From Aurelia coerulea (Eukaryota; Cnidaria; Scyphozoa; Semaeostomeae; Ulmaridae), in assembly GCA_039566865.1 (NCBI GenBank), contig CM076944.1:19614501-19678500 (forward strand): a DNA stretch of 64,000 nucleotides, read 5' to 3'. The position numbers and the translations under genes are program-made. Below, in pieces: positions 1 to 12,804 of the stretch (position 1 is the stretch's first letter; each line of letters begins with the position of its first letter). The notes beneath the pieces were generated by a model, which did no database searches, had not been told where the DNA came from, and worked only from the letters and a program-made list of their open reading frames with translations.

Positions 1-537
1 ATGGACTTTAGAGATGTTGGCAGACCAATTTAAAACAAAACAAAATAAACGCTATAAAAGCCTAGGGTCAGAAAATAAGTTTTTACGAGCAGTTGCTTTC
101 CGTGCATTCACAAGGCTCGTGCATGGAAAGATTGGAGCAAGGCGTGTGCCACTTCCTGCATGTGCCTATCATGCCATTCGAAACAAATTCGTTGTGCGCC
201 ATGAAGCAGCAACAGGTTATGCAGATGAGTGAATATTGCTTAACTACTAATTATACAGTATTTACCACCATATAAGGGACATTCCTTTCTTGAATTATGT
301 TTTAAAACTACGCATGCTGCTCTGTGAACACAAAAAATGAGGCATAATTCTTCTAGAACACTGTGGTTATTCTTGTTTATAAATTAGGTAGAAAATTTGG
401 TAAGGAAAATTGGATCCATTTTAACTGTTGTTGCGTTTTAGGCCCCCTGACAACTTAGGTATTCTAAAAAGGCATTGCTGAACAAATCGTTTGTAGCATC
501 TTGGTCTTGATGTTGGTCTAGCTTTTGCAACCTTTAA
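1..537. other. No recognisable gene
   Basis: Only short unconvincing reading frames are present. No repeat boundary, RNA fold or coding signal was recognised in this AT-rich stretch. Confidence 0.4.
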
Positions 538-863
538 TTAAAGGGGCTCCATCGCCACAATGTAAACAAAACGATGATTTTGCAGTTTTTTGAAAGATGG
601 TATTACATAGGATTTTCATATTTTTTTCAAAATGAAAGTTACTGTTTGGACATGAATCATTGTACTTCGCTAAGGAACAAAACAAACCAAATATTCATAT
701 CTTCTATGATTGCTCGGATATAAGTGGATTTTTAATAGTGACTTTTGGTGGCTTTTGTGAAGCCACCAAACAAACTGCAGAAAACAATGGATGAACAATG
801 GATAATTTGTGACACGTGCGAGATTACGGATTTGTTTATTGTTTGGCGACTGAGCCCCTTTAA
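538..863. mobile_element. TTAA-flanked MITE, copy 1
   Basis: The element runs from 542 to 859 and is flanked by TTAA at 538-541 and 860-863. Its ends are inverted repeats of about 30 bp beginning AGGGGCTC; the left reads AGGGGCTCCATCGCCA and the right arm in reverse reads AGGGGCTCAGTCGCCA. It has no coding capacity. TTAA duplications are typical of piggyBac and Kolobok transposons. Because a Kolobok-like THAP transposase gene ends about 870 bp away, a Kolobok origin is attractive but inferred. Confidence 0.75.
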
Positions 864-1003
864 GTTTGTTTTGTTTTGGGGAAATGAGATAAAGGTTTTT
901 CCTAAAATATAATTGGTAAGGACACCTTATACATATGTGGGTAAATATCAGAGTAACTTTCTATTATAACAACATTTCAAGCAAGTAGCAGTAAGTTTTA
1001 AAG

Positions 1004-1648
1004 TTAAAGGGCTCTGTCTCCAAATATGTGCTAAAAAGGTGATTTTGCCATTTTATGAAAGGCAACATCGCACAGCCTTTTTAGCTTGTTATTAAAACGG
1101 TATTTTAAAGATTAATCTTTGTACCTGACAGAAGAACAAACCAAATATTCATATATCTTGGGAGTCAGTCATATATCAATTTCGTCCCCGCTTAGCGTCA
1201 AATGACGCAAACTTTCAAACCCCCACCCTTAGCGTCGGTCAACAACAACAACAACAACAACTTTCTTTGAGAAACCTTTGGACTTAGGCCATTCAAAAAC
1301 TAGAGCTTGACGCTGGAAAAGGCTCTCCGGTAAGGTATTTTCTTCTCAAGACATTACCCTCACTTTGTAATCTGTGAAATAATAATCAATGTGAAAAAAT
1401 GTTTTTCTTAGTGTCATGGCTGTTGACCCCCCCCCCCCACCCATTAACTTTGAAATGATGCTAAGCGAGGATGAAATCGATATATGACTGACCCCTTAAG
1501 ATTGCTCTGATATAAGTGGACTGTTGACAGTTACTTTTTGGTGGCTTGGATAAGGCCACAAAACAAGCTGCAGAAAACAATATGGACATGTGCCTGAAAC
1601 AATGCTGTTTACAAATTTGTTTACAATTTGGTGACAGAGCCCCTTTGA
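1004..1648. mobile_element. TTAA-type MITE, copy 2, interrupted
   Basis: A diverged second copy of the 542-859 element. TTAA precedes the left end at 1004-1007; the right flank at 1645-1648 reads TTGA, one change from TTAA. The ends begin AGGGCTCTG and, in reverse, AGGGGCTCTG. Shared internal blocks with copy 1 include 'accaaatattcatat' and 'gctgcagaaaacaat'. The element is enlarged by a separate TIR element at 1160-1495. Confidence 0.7.
1160..1495. mobile_element. Nested TIR element inside MITE copy 2
   Basis: About 336 bp bounded by roughly 40-bp inverted repeats. The left arm contains GTCAGTCATATATCAATTTC and the right arm in reverse contains GTCAGTCATATATCGATTTC. It includes a (CAA)n tract near 1227-1260 and a C-run near 1427. 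Copy 1 of the host MITE lacks this segment, so the insertion came after the host element. The target duplication is too short to define. Confidence 0.65.
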
Positions 1649-1733
1649 TGCATCCATAAGTTTTGTCAAGTACCACACATAAAATTAGATATTACAGATT
1701 GCTGTATAAATCTACAAAATTTGTCTTTGTGCG

Positions 1734-4700
1734 CTACTCTTGATTCTTTGGGCAGTCGGTAACAAATTTATGGCCCTTCATTGGCTTTTTGCATACTGTG
1801 CAGTGAGGCATCCTCTTTGGTTGGGCTTCCACTGAAGTGACAGCAACAGAATCTGAAACTTTAAACAAAGCAACAGCTTAGAATACTACAACAACAATGA
1901 GTGTTCCATCTGGGTGAAAAGAGATTGAAGGCACTTTGGTTGGTAAATCCTTGCTTGCAGTATTTTGTGAAAACAATCCTTATATCATGTGGCCCATACT
2001 GTCTGATACATCAAATTTAGGTAAATGAAGGAAAATTGTGGGGTAAATTCTAAGAAATTCAAAGATTTACCTGCACAGTAAAACCTTATTTTTCATAACA
2101 GGGTAAATGCAGGTGATACAATATAATTTTGCAGCAAAAAGCAGCATACTGTATGGTGACACACTCTCACTGTAAATCAACAGTCAACACTTGAACATAA
2201 CACAATGCAACATACCTGAAGATGTTCCAGGAACATTTTGAGTTCCCATTCTTTTCCTGTCCTCTCTTTTCTTCAGGGCATCTTCTCTGCTCTCTTTCTC
2301 CAATGCAGCACACAAGGGTGGGGGTGTCATTTCTTTTAATGCAATAGATGCTGCTTCTAAGGACTGTTCTCTGATGCTGTTAACTGTTGTAGTGAACAGC
2401 TCTCCCACATAATCTATGATATTAAAATGCAATTATTAGTATTTTTTTATAATGTATACTATATATTTCATTTCTCTTCATTACAGTATTGAATCTTTTT
2501 GCCAGGAGTGACATCCACCTAAAAACACTACATCAAATCGAAAACTCTTGGACAATCAAAATTTCATACAATTTTTTGTCTGAAAGTTTATTTGTGCAAG
2601 TTTTTGATGTTGATATACTGAACTGTTAATGTAATCTGAGATAGACAGAACTTACCAAAGTTTTGGGCAACTCTCACATCCTTGATCGTAGCTTGACCAT
2701 TTTTAAATTTTGGGTAGTGGACAGATACTTGCGAAGAGCCATCATTCAATACTTTTACTTCTCTTGTCAAGTTGTAGTTGAAATGCAGAGCAGCTAATGC
2801 ATGCCTGTAAAGTAGAAGAACCCTCTGTTCTGAAAGCTTCTAGATACTGAAAATTCCGCTGATCACCTTTAAAAAGTTTCAGGACACAGCTATTCGGACA
2901 AATTTTTTCAATACTATCATATACACATTATAAATATATATCTATCGTAGAAAGTTGTAGGAATAAACTACACACAGGAAATTTGGATGCAAAAAGACAA
3001 GATAGCACATTGGGGACTTTTTGAATTGTGTCTTCATCAGAGTCGGTACTTGCACAAAACTGAAATTTGGATGCAAAAGATATTTAGCACACTGAGGTCT
3101 TGCTGACTTGTGTCTTCATCAGAGTGGTACTTACACAAAATGGACATTTGGATACAAAAAACCCTTTTTACAAGTCAAAAAAAGAACACTCTGATAAAGA
3201 CACAGGTCAGAAGGGCCTGGGTCCCGCTACCCCTTTCTCACTTGTCCTGGTTTTTACCATTTCAAAAACTTTACCTGCACAACATTCCAACATAGGAGAA
3301 ACCAAGCATCTTGGGACAGAAATGGTTCACTACTGAATGAAAACCTTCCAAGCAGCTTGTTTGTGCAATAGGTGAGGCCTGCTGGATACCATTCTCCAAT
3401 CTTTTGTTGCTAAGGGCAGCAGCAAGTTTCTCAAATTCATCAGAGTCTGTTAAAAAAAAAATTCAATACTTTCTCAAACAGATCTGAATGCACAAAAAAA
3501 TACAACATTCTTCTTAGCTTCTGATATAACTTTGGCACCTTGATTGTACAAATTTTATAATTTTATAATGCTAGTGAGAAAAAAACACCCCTTGCAAATT
3601 GAGAGTGTTTATGGACAGTTGTGCAACAATTGCAGTACATATGTCAAAAATTCAAAAACTCTAATAACTGTTTCTCAAATTACAGTATGTGTTATCTTGC
3701 ATGATGGAGTGTTTCAAATTTACGAGTCAAACAAAACTTTGGCATCTCCTTTAGCTGGTAATGCCAGTACTTATTTGACTGGTGTACTGTATTTGTTGTC
3801 AATCAAGTTAGCATGCAGCAGTGCAGTGCAGTAAACACCCACATGTAAGAACGTGGTAGATAAAGAGCCTACAGGCTGAAATTTTCAATTGTTTTACAAG
3901 AATCAAACCATTGCATTAATAGGCTGACTTGCAAAATAGTACAGTAGGTGATAAGCGAGTGTTTACTCATATTTCAGACTCAGAATATAGCCATTCCCGC
4001 GTTCTCTTGTTGCATTTACTCTCTCTTCTCATACCATACCCAGTGTGTGGCTATCCCAGTATGTCTTGAGTGTATAACGAAAGTGCAAAATTAAGTTTGT
4101 TGTGGAAAAATCTCAAGGCAAAAAGAACCCTCCTTCTTTTAGCCATGTGCGCTGTGCAATATCCTCCCTATGTGCACACTCATTGAATAGTGGGTCGGTT
4201 AGATCTTTGTGCTTGTTGACAATGTGTCCAAGAAAAGATTTGAATTTGGCAAGGATGAGATTCCCATCACCACTAAATGTTGTAGTTGCGCTCCAATGGA
4301 GGTGGTTTACACATGGCTGAATCCAATCTGTGATGATATCAAAGCCTTTGAGTTTTGACAGCTTAGATAGTACTTTTCGAACCTCTGGAAAATTAATGAA
4401 AAGATACGCATTGAAGGAGATTTAAAAACTAATCATCTTGAGAATAGAAGATGTTACCATTAGAGTAGTCCATTGACAGCATAATGTTGGCGGAATGGAA
4501 CACAGGAATGGGCGGCACATAGCAAAATGGACAGCATTACTTTAAAACGGATTTATCCAAGACTTGCATTCAAATGTGAAAGTTTTTAACATTGAGCCTC
4601 TCCAGCGCCCTGCAACAGATCCCGATATTAGACAATACTTTCTATTTTTCCTGGACCTTAAACTCTTGATTTATCATTTCAAAAAGCTTATGTCCAAACT

Positions 4701-7700
4701 ATTCCTGATATCAGATTGCTTGATGACCCAAGTTTACAAATTTTCTACTGTTCTCTTTCCAACAACATAATCTTTATTGCATTTTACTATGCTGACTTTC
4801 TTAGCGGGAACGAGGAAAAGAGAAAGTCTTCACATAAAAGATATTTACTTTTCTTCAAATGCCACAGGTCAAAGTAGTGTGTCACAGATGACAGATGCTC
4901 TTTCATGTGCTTGATTATTGTTGAATGCCTGTCGGAAACAAAAGTAGAAACTCCACAATCTTGATCCATCATAACAGCCATGCTTCTTTTAAAACCCTCA
5001 TATTCCATTGCAGGACTATTTTCAACTTCATTTCGCTAAAATAAGGAAAACAGATGAATGAATGAAGGTTCACAAAAAAGCAAAGAAAATGCATTTAGAG
5101 AACATTTCCCTTTTTTCATTCATTGACAAGTAAAAATTCTCATTATAACTATGTTCTTACAAAGATCACAGCATGCAGAATGTAGAATTATTCATGTAAA
5201 AACATATTGTGATTTTAACACGCATACATAAATTACATACTCATCATCAATACAACGGATATATTCATCATCAAACTTTGCACACAACACCATGTAAAAC
5301 TTTAAAACAGCTGAACAATAAATTATTGTGCTTATACACAAATTGGAAATTCAAAAACTTTTGCTTTGGTCAAGCAAACACCACAGAATAGATGACAATC
5401 ATTTGTATAAGTACAGAGATGTTTTATAGAAACGAAAAGTGCATACAAATGTGAATCCATATATGATATACCTGTACAAGCTCAAAATGGGCAATAGATG
5501 GTTTGTTGCAACAAAAGATACTATATATCCCATACTTTGCACTATGCCCCATGCTATCATGGCGTGCATCACCTGTGATGACAAGTTTCTCTCCAAGACT
5601 GTTCAGTTCCATCAAGAGTTTGCTCTGGTATTTTTTCCAATGAATGTAAACAGCAGGGAAGAGTTTTTCCTGAAAAAGCAGCAAGAATAGAACTAGTGGA
5701 GCAAAATGAACAAAATTCAATTCAAAATCAGATATTGGTGCAGCAGTTATCATACCTAGTGATATAGTTCTTAACAATATGTGTAATACAGTGTTTCTAA
5801 ATGTAATTCCACACAATGCAAGGTACAGAACATGCAAAACGTTGTCTGCCCATAAGGAAGTGGAGATTTCTCAAACATGATGAAATTTGAACTGAAAAAA
5901 GAAACGCAGCATTTTCATGGTTTTTTAAGAAGATACAGACATGTTTGAATAAAGGTAATGCTCGGAAAAAAATACAAAGGAGTAGCTCCTAAAGACTTGA
6001 AAAGGTATATACCCCCAGGGGGCAGTACTATTTTTCAGATTGAGATGTCCTGTTTTCATTTTCACCTAGTTATTCTTAGAGTGGGGTATCAAAAGAAGGC
6101 AATTTTTCTGGAGCCGGTTGCCAAAATATGTCAAAAGGGGACATTTTGTCAGATATGGTTGTTATTTAGTCCAATTTTTATATTTTGAAGTATACTTTTG
6201 ACCGATTTTTTTTCTATGAACTTTGCAAGTGTTTTTTTAGTGTATTTACCTTTTGATGTGAAAAGTATGTAGAAAGTGATATACATGAAAGTCCCATATG
6301 ACTGAAAACAGTTCTGATCTTTGTTGCCGATGCACCAGCTACCAGAATTGCAAACGATAGGAGGAAGTTTCCAGCTGGGATTCTAGTACTAGGCATGTCG
6401 GGCTGACTCCTCCACAGCCTCTCCTTGTCCTTACAGTTTGGGTTGGCACAAGAAGAGGCAATCTCAACCATAGTCCCAATAACCCTTGCTTCTGCAAGCA
6501 AACCATCTTGTTTACAAGCCGGGCACACATGAAACAGCAGAAGAAGTTGGGAAAGAAATACAATGAACTTTTTCTCTCCACGAACATCCTTTGGTCCATC
6601 TTCAGAACTAAAAGTGAAATGATTAATCATTATATAAATGTAGTATTTAAACAGGTTCAGCTTGAAAAGATCTGTGAATCATGATTTTGAAAAAACATAT
6701 TCAAATTTTCCCCAAGCTTACCATTTTATGCCTAGACGCAACTGTATTGTATTTCAAGATACGAGGAATAGTGAAAATTACACCTTTCAACAGTGGCAGT
6801 ATTTCTATAGTTGTTTTTGAACAAAAGTTCTTTTTGTTGTGACCAGCAGGGGGAGTGATTCCACCTCCTCGCCCCCCAAGTTTCTGCCAGTGCCTTTCAA
6901 TTAAGTGGCTCATTTTTGAACTTTTTAAAATTTACTTCAAATTGCTTCATATGAGATCTCTGACCTCAGATTCAGCATCCAAATATTTCTGGTCAAAAAT
7001 AAGTGCTTTTGATTTTATATTCAATCACAAATCTGTGAAAGGGATTTGACCATGAATAATGACTTTGGGGGGAGGTATACAATTCTATGAAGGAGAGAAT
7101 ATATACTGTATATCATATCATTCTTTGGAGATATTGTGTCAAAATTATTCTAGAAACTCAAATACTCACTAGCTGGCAATTGTTTCATTGAGACCCTCTT
7201 CATTTTCACCCCCTTCAATATAACCATCATCCTCCACAACATAATCATCATCCTCTATAACATCCCCACTTTCATTCATAATTTCGTCAACATCTATTTC
7301 CTCCTCTGCTTCCTTTTCTATTTCCTGCTCAAATTCATCCAACTCATCTTCAGGTATGTGCTGCGATGAGATGCTATCTAAGACTGCATGCAACCTAGCT
7401 GTTTCTCTCCTCTCAGCATCAAGTTTTATTTTTGCAGTCACCCAATAGTTATTGAGCCTCCTATTCTCTTTGGAAAGGTGTATGCAACCCACACAGGCTT
7501 CTGTCTGAGTTGAAGAATCATTGATCTGCAACAAGAAAATCATTTTTTAAGATCACAATGAAAAGATGTTTGATGCTGATGTGTCTTCATCTCAGTCCAT
7601 TGCTATGCTCAATCTTTTGTTTAAATTGTTTACATTAGTTTGCATGGCAAACTGAGTATGCCATGAGCTGCTGTTGTTTCTAGAAGACTTGTCCTGCTTG

Positions 7701-9306
7701 ACAGAAAATGAATTGGCTGATGCAACTTCACCTTCACACACAAATCACATGTGTTGAAAATCAAACAGAAAAATGAAGAATAATTGTCATTTTCATTTAA
7801 ACTAAATCAGGAGATTTCTTCCTCTGCAACATACGGAAAACAGGCACCACATATTGAGAGCATGGTGTCACCTGGTGTCCCTTAGCGTTTTGGAGTTTTT
7901 AAGCAATTACAGGTCCATCTCTTTTTAATTCACTAATCTTAGGAGACTGCTGCATCGATCCATTGGGTTAATGGCTCTGCAGCAAATATAAATTTAACTC
8001 AAGCCACAAATTACATTAGGAAAATAAAATGGCCTGCAGAAGTCTATCATCATGAACATTTTGCCAAACTGAGGGTGGATCTTTTGCCCAAGTACAGCTT
8101 ATTGTTTCTTCAATTCTCTACATTTAGGGGGGGGGGTCCATGCCCTGGCTTTGTACACACCCATGCACATTTTATGCACAGATGTACATATATCAATCAC
8201 TCTGTCCAGTCATATAGCCAAACCCTGCATACTTACTGGTTCAATTTCAGCCAGGGTAGTTTCTATTTCTGTCCCCCCACAGCCACTTTGTTCAAGAGCG
8301 TGCTTTGTCGTGCAAATATCTGCTGATGTTGAGGGCACGGGCACAGCTATTTCTTCCCGGAGAGCATCACGTATGATCTATGGTGAAAGAATATGAATAC
8401 ACTCATTTTCTTATAAGAAATGAAGGTCCGGTGCTGGTAGGCAGTTTTTTAAATTTTTGAGCCATTGTGCTACCAAAAGTTTCTTGTGTGTTTCTAATGT
8501 CGGAAGTGAAGGGTCCCCAAATTACATAGTAAGATCTCAAAACAAGTAAATAACATAATTTGCACATCAAAATATTGTCCAAACAGTTGCTATAACTCTA
8601 CACTGTCAAAACGTTTTTTAGTGCGACAGGAAAATTTAAATTGTAAATTACAAAAGTTGTTTCTTAGCTTTTTCAATTCAGGTAGGGTCGTCTCTTAACT
8701 TTCGAAAAATTAAGCCTATCGTTTCTTATAAGCGGTTTATTATAAAAATAAATGAGTGTAGCATGGTACAATTCAATCCTCTTTCATGCAGCCTATCCAA
8801 TTGCCGTTAAAAAGTAGTAATTACGAGAATGAAGTGGTTCAAGATATAGTCTAAAGACGAAAGAGTAGCAACTTTCAATTTTTTAATGATTTAAGGCCTA
8901 CCTGTCGATGGGCACGATCTCTGGCTGGCTTTGTCGCCTTTGCTGGCGATGAAGATGACGATGGGCCTAAGTCCTGCTTCCGCTTTTGGGGATAAACAGT
9001 TGGGAAAGCACATATTCCATGTTCATCCCGTCTCAATGTTCTCATAAACTTGCCCCCAAAACCTGGCAACTGAGCAGAGGTCAAACATCGCTCAAAGTCT
9101 TCTGTCGTGAAATGTTTTGAGCATACTGCGGAAGATTGCGAATCTTTCCAGTTCTTCCTCGTTCTTGCCACGAAGTCTGTCCATTTCTTTCTGCGACTTA
9201 CGCCGACAGACCGATCATCTCCAAAATAAGGAATTACATACACAGAAATTCCTTTCTCCGAGTTTGCTGCCTCACTGCAACCAAAAACAACACACCTTCT
9301 TGGCAT
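1734..9306 (-). CDS. THAP-domain DDE transposase, Kolobok-like (11 exons)
   Basis: Exons inferred from GT-AG borders and phase: 9306-8902, 8377-8237, 7525-7170, 6607-6250, 5669-5472, 5035-4849, 4384-about 4140, 3446-3275, 2804-2656, 2413-2216, 1852-1734. Phases join at every junction except the exon 7 donor. Exon 1 starts MPRRCVVFGC and is a THAP C2CH DNA-binding domain (CxxxxC, W, CSKHF). Exon 3 is very acidic. Exon 4 carries CPAC and CANPNC pairs. Exons 5 and 6 carry the DDE-like blocks GDARHDSMGHSAKYG (about residue 454) and VSDRH (about 522), then HYFDLWHLKK. Exon 8 has QTSCLEGFHS. The last exon ends in a C-x2-C-x4-H-x5-C knuckle (CTVCKKPMKGHK). At about 840 aa the length suits a full transposase. 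It would bind and cut DNA in the nucleus. The assignment to Kolobok is from family memory; an active transposon and a domesticated host gene are both possible. No flanking TIRs were found. Confidence 0.72.
3005..3130 (-). repeat. Two decayed hammerhead-like tandem units in an intron
   Basis: Two related segments of about 90 bp lie in the intron between exons 8 and 9. Both read on the minus strand as CTGATGAAGACACAA with downstream sequence resembling the HHR unit at 59864-59888 ('cctcagtgtgc' is shared). The stem II partner and the GAAA box are damaged, so they are unlikely to be catalytic. Confidence 0.4.
4105..4165 (-). other. Unresolved exon 7 donor site of the transposase gene
   Basis: Exon 7 reads through ...QRTWLKEG and must leave one base to join exon 8, whose acceptor at 3448-3447 is strong. 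The only nearby GT is one base out of frame (GGAGG|GTTCTT). One extra G could have shifted the donor, or the true splice uses another site. This is the only junction of the gene that does not join cleanly. Confidence 0.4.
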
Positions 9307-9799
9307 ATTCCTTTACAATAAATCCCTGATCAGAATCGCAACGAACAATTTTGCGGGTGATTTGCACCAAGCTGCCACGTTGCCTCCACTTCGACTGGCT
9401 GAAAGCTGACTCGATATGCGTCACGAAAACACTCGCTCCCAGGCTGTTTTGGCTGCGCGACAATTTTGCGAAATGGGCGTGAAATATCAGATTTGACCGT
9501 AAATTTCGGTACTTTTAGCTGATCAAATCGAAAAATCATGTCCATAACGAAATTCTCCGTTTTGGAAACTATCGTTACCCAAAAAATCGCAAATGGCTGG
9601 ATATGACCTTTAAAAGACAACTGGAAATGATGAATCACTGGACCTGTAAGCAAATTGTCTGGACTAAATTGGCATGCATGTGTATAAATTTTATACATCA
9701 CGTCCTCGAAGACTTCTGGATGGGGTACAAAACCACCCTGTAGAACGTCTGTCCAGTATTGTAGAGGCTGTTCAGTAAGGCAGCGGTTGCCCAGTGCGA

Positions 9800-10040
9800 T
9801 ACAGGGATCACATGATGTCATTGGTGGGATTATATGCAGTAAATTTTAGGCTATTCAGTTATTTACAGGGATAACATACAGTAAATGAGAGGGGAACATA
9901 ATGTCATTGGAGGGATTGCCTCAGTAAATTTGAGGTTATTCAGTAAATTATAGGGCTTACATGATGTCGTTGGCGGGATCACATCAGTAAGGTTGAGGCT
10001 ATTCAGTTACTTACAGGGATAACATCCAGTAAGGCAACGG
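9800..10040. repeat. Degenerate tandem repeat upstream of the THAP gene
   Basis: Imperfect units recur here: 'atgtcattgg' or 'atgtcgttgg' followed by a GGGAT block three times, and 'acagggataacat' followed by 'cagtaa' twice. The array lies about 500 bp upstream of the THAP start codon. It could be a subterminal transposon repeat or a minisatellite; nothing shows a regulatory role. Confidence 0.4.
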
Positions 10041-10334
10041 GATGAACTCGTTAGCTTGGGGAATTTCTTTAGAAATTCTCAACGTGTTTTTGTAAAAAAT
10101 GGTTTTTATATGAAGTGAATAGCACTACGGATAATCGTGAATTGCATCAAACACAGTCACGCCGTAATGTTGTTTGCAGCTTAGGCCTTATCAATATAAA
10201 GATATTGTGGTTTTTTGTGAACATGGATGAAGAGTTTTGTAAATATTTACTACAAGCACCACACAAGAAGAAGTTGACGGAAAACGTTCGCGAAGGAGAT
10301 ATTGAATTAGAATCCTTCATCGATCTAATTGTCC

Positions 10335-10503
10335 CAGGCCCGTAGGAAGCGGGGGGGGGGGGGGGCAGGGAGAGCTCAAGCCCCCCAATAATTTTTTAAA
10401 ACAATGGTGCTACGTCACATGACTTAATTAGATGTATTGTTCTCTATTGTTTTAAGAACAATTGCCCCCCCCCCCCCAGTCCGAAGCTTCTTCCTACGGC
10501 CCT
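10335..10503. mobile_element. hAT-like MITE with 8-bp target duplication
   Basis: A 169-bp element with termini CAGGCCCGTAGGAAGC and, in reverse, CAGGGCCGTAGGAAG. It is flanked by AATTGTCC (10327-10334) and AATTGCCC (10504-10511), an 8-bp duplication with one change. CAGGG-type ends with 8-bp duplications are typical of hAT elements. Long G and C homopolymers lie just inside the ends. It breaks a short open frame starting at 10115 that was not recognised. Confidence 0.75.
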
Positions 10504-10511
10504 GAATTGCC

Positions 10512-12040
10512 CAGACAGAGTCGAGGGGAGGGGAGCCGAAATGCAGGAAAGGCCTTGCCGAGGAATTCGACAAGATCACCTGACACTGTCTTCTGTCATC
10601 TGTGACTGCGAGTCCTCTCAAAGGAATCTTCTTGTGTCTCCATTATGGGAGGCCCACCTCCTGCTTCGTCGCAACGATAATTCAGTAAAGGGAACGGCTT
10701 GTTATTGAGCATCAAGCCAGTCGTGAATGGCTTTGACAATTTCATCGGAGAGCTATCAAAATCCTCCGTTTGTCGTTCATGCCATCATGATGCCAAGGCG
10801 CTGGGCTGGTGAAAACAATATTGTTCTTCTTCATGATACTTTAATTCAAGATACGTGAAACTTAGCGAGTGTTACCTTGAAGCCAAACAAGAAATACGGA
10901 AAAAAGACTGAGCCAGCAGAGAGTTATCGGTCAAGTTTTAGTTTGATAATTAGTCACTGGAGTCATATCAGTCTGGACTCAATTCTTTTTTATTCCCATT
11001 CGATTCACACTATATCCAATGTGATCTTAGCCTACGCATTGCTATATTTTTCAAAAGAAGAAAAGATTTTTCAGAATAATGATGAGACACAACACTGGAC
11101 TGATGTGTTATGCTGCTGATTTGTCATGTAATCTATGCACATTGGCACTAAAGCATCTAATCCAATCATTCATGTTTTTACTTTTCAATGTAGTTATTTG
11201 TACAACTTTATCCTCCATCGTAGGATTAATGACTCCATTAGGAGGAACCATTTCTTGTCATATCACAGTTTGCAAACGAATTTGAGAAAAAAATCTCTAT
11301 TGCACCCCGTACAGGAAAGACGAAGATATTTGGAAAGTTTCGCAAGGATCAGTGCAACGGTGCTCGAGTTTTACGCCACACAAAATTTGCTCCACGCGTT
11401 AATAATATAGATAATAGAATCACTTGTAAATACAGTTCATAGATTTAGTTATGACATAGGCATTTAATTCGGTAAGAAAAGGGTTGTCTCATTATCATGA
11501 AGCTTGGAAAGATGGTCACCTGTGATTGAATTAAACTACCCGATGAAGAGAAGTTGAAAAGCGTTAACGAAGAAGGGTACATGTACTTGGGTATAGTAGA
11601 ACTAGGTGTGATAAAGGATAAGGAAATGAAAGAAAATCACGAAGGAATACAAGCGAATGATTAAACTAATATTGACATCAAACTTGAACATCAAGAATGC
11701 CATTTCCCCGGGGGGGGGTCTACCTTGGAGAAAAACAACGGGGATGAACCTGCCAGAACAAAATCTTAGGACCCTGTCCTTGAAAAAAATCTGTAAACAT
11801 AATACCTGTCCTGGAATAAGATCCGGGAAACTGATCGTTCTCGTGATAATGATATTACTAAGAATGCTTTTCGCTAATTGCTTATGTAAAGTACCTCTTC
11901 TTCGCATTGCTTGGCTGTGCTTATATCTCTCGCATTATTTGGTTGTGCTCATATCTTTAAACATTTTGAAAAATGTTCTTGTTTGAATTCCAAAGTTAAA
12001 TAGAATAACTATGGAATGGACAACACTGGAGCCAAATGAT
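10512..12040. other. No recognisable gene
   Basis: Several short reading frames exist on both strands, none with recognisable domains or splice structure. No repeat boundary was identified. Confidence 0.4.
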
Positions 12041-12049
12041 GACTTGTGC

Positions 12050-12150
12050 AAAGGTGTTGTGGCACAGTGGTTCAATCCTCTGACTTTGTAGCCAGAACAG
12101 TCAGGCGGACAGAGTTTGATAACTGGTAGAGCCCCACCACTTAAGCGCAA
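12050..12150 (+). repeat. Possible tRNA-derived SINE relic
   Basis: The stretch 'tgtggcacagtggtt' resembles a Pol III A box, with a weak B-box-like 'agagtttgataactgg' downstream at a plausible distance. The tRNA fold is not intact. Confidence 0.25.
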
Positions 12151-12804
12151 TCAACTGAATTGGAGAAAAACTCTTTCTGCTTAAAAGAAGTAACGTTATA
12201 CGCTGTACTTGTTTTATCATCTACTCTTTCCAGTTTCCTCAGAAATCACATATAAGAGACTTCTCTTCCAGTTTTTTCACAAACAACATTTTTTTAAACT
12301 TGGTTATGTTCAATTCCCTGACACTAAGTTTAGTTTAATCAATCAGCAATGCAAACCAGTTAACTTTTGAATTAAATCTACTCTCCTGTTTATAATGCAC
12401 AAGAAAAAATGACTTCATTCAATCCATCATGGCCAGAAAGAACAATACAAAACTCTATGCACAAGCAGCCTGTTTGGATCCCCTACTTCGCTACTCTTTC
12501 CGACCGTTGTTCAGTTAGAGCACCCATCATGACCCAACCAACCACCATGCTCTCAAATTGTCACAGAACTGTCTCAGATCAACAAAATATCCAGACAGAG
12601 TGCCCGAATAGTTTGGCCACTTTAACGTGAATAGAACGTTATGTACATAGTACTTGTAGTTCTCCTCTTGCTTACAATATCTCAAGAAAGTGTATTAATA
12701 GGCCTACCCTATTCTCTGGTTACTTACCTTCTTATGCTCTTTAATTTCAGCACCTTCACTTCAATTTATTTAGGTAGCCATATGCAATTTCTCCGTGTTT
12801 AGCT

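Noticed and set aside
9330..9821. 163-aa minus-strand frame just upstream of the THAP gene
   Set aside because: No recognisable domain. It overlaps a degenerate repeat and has no clear splice link to the THAP exon, which has its own good start.
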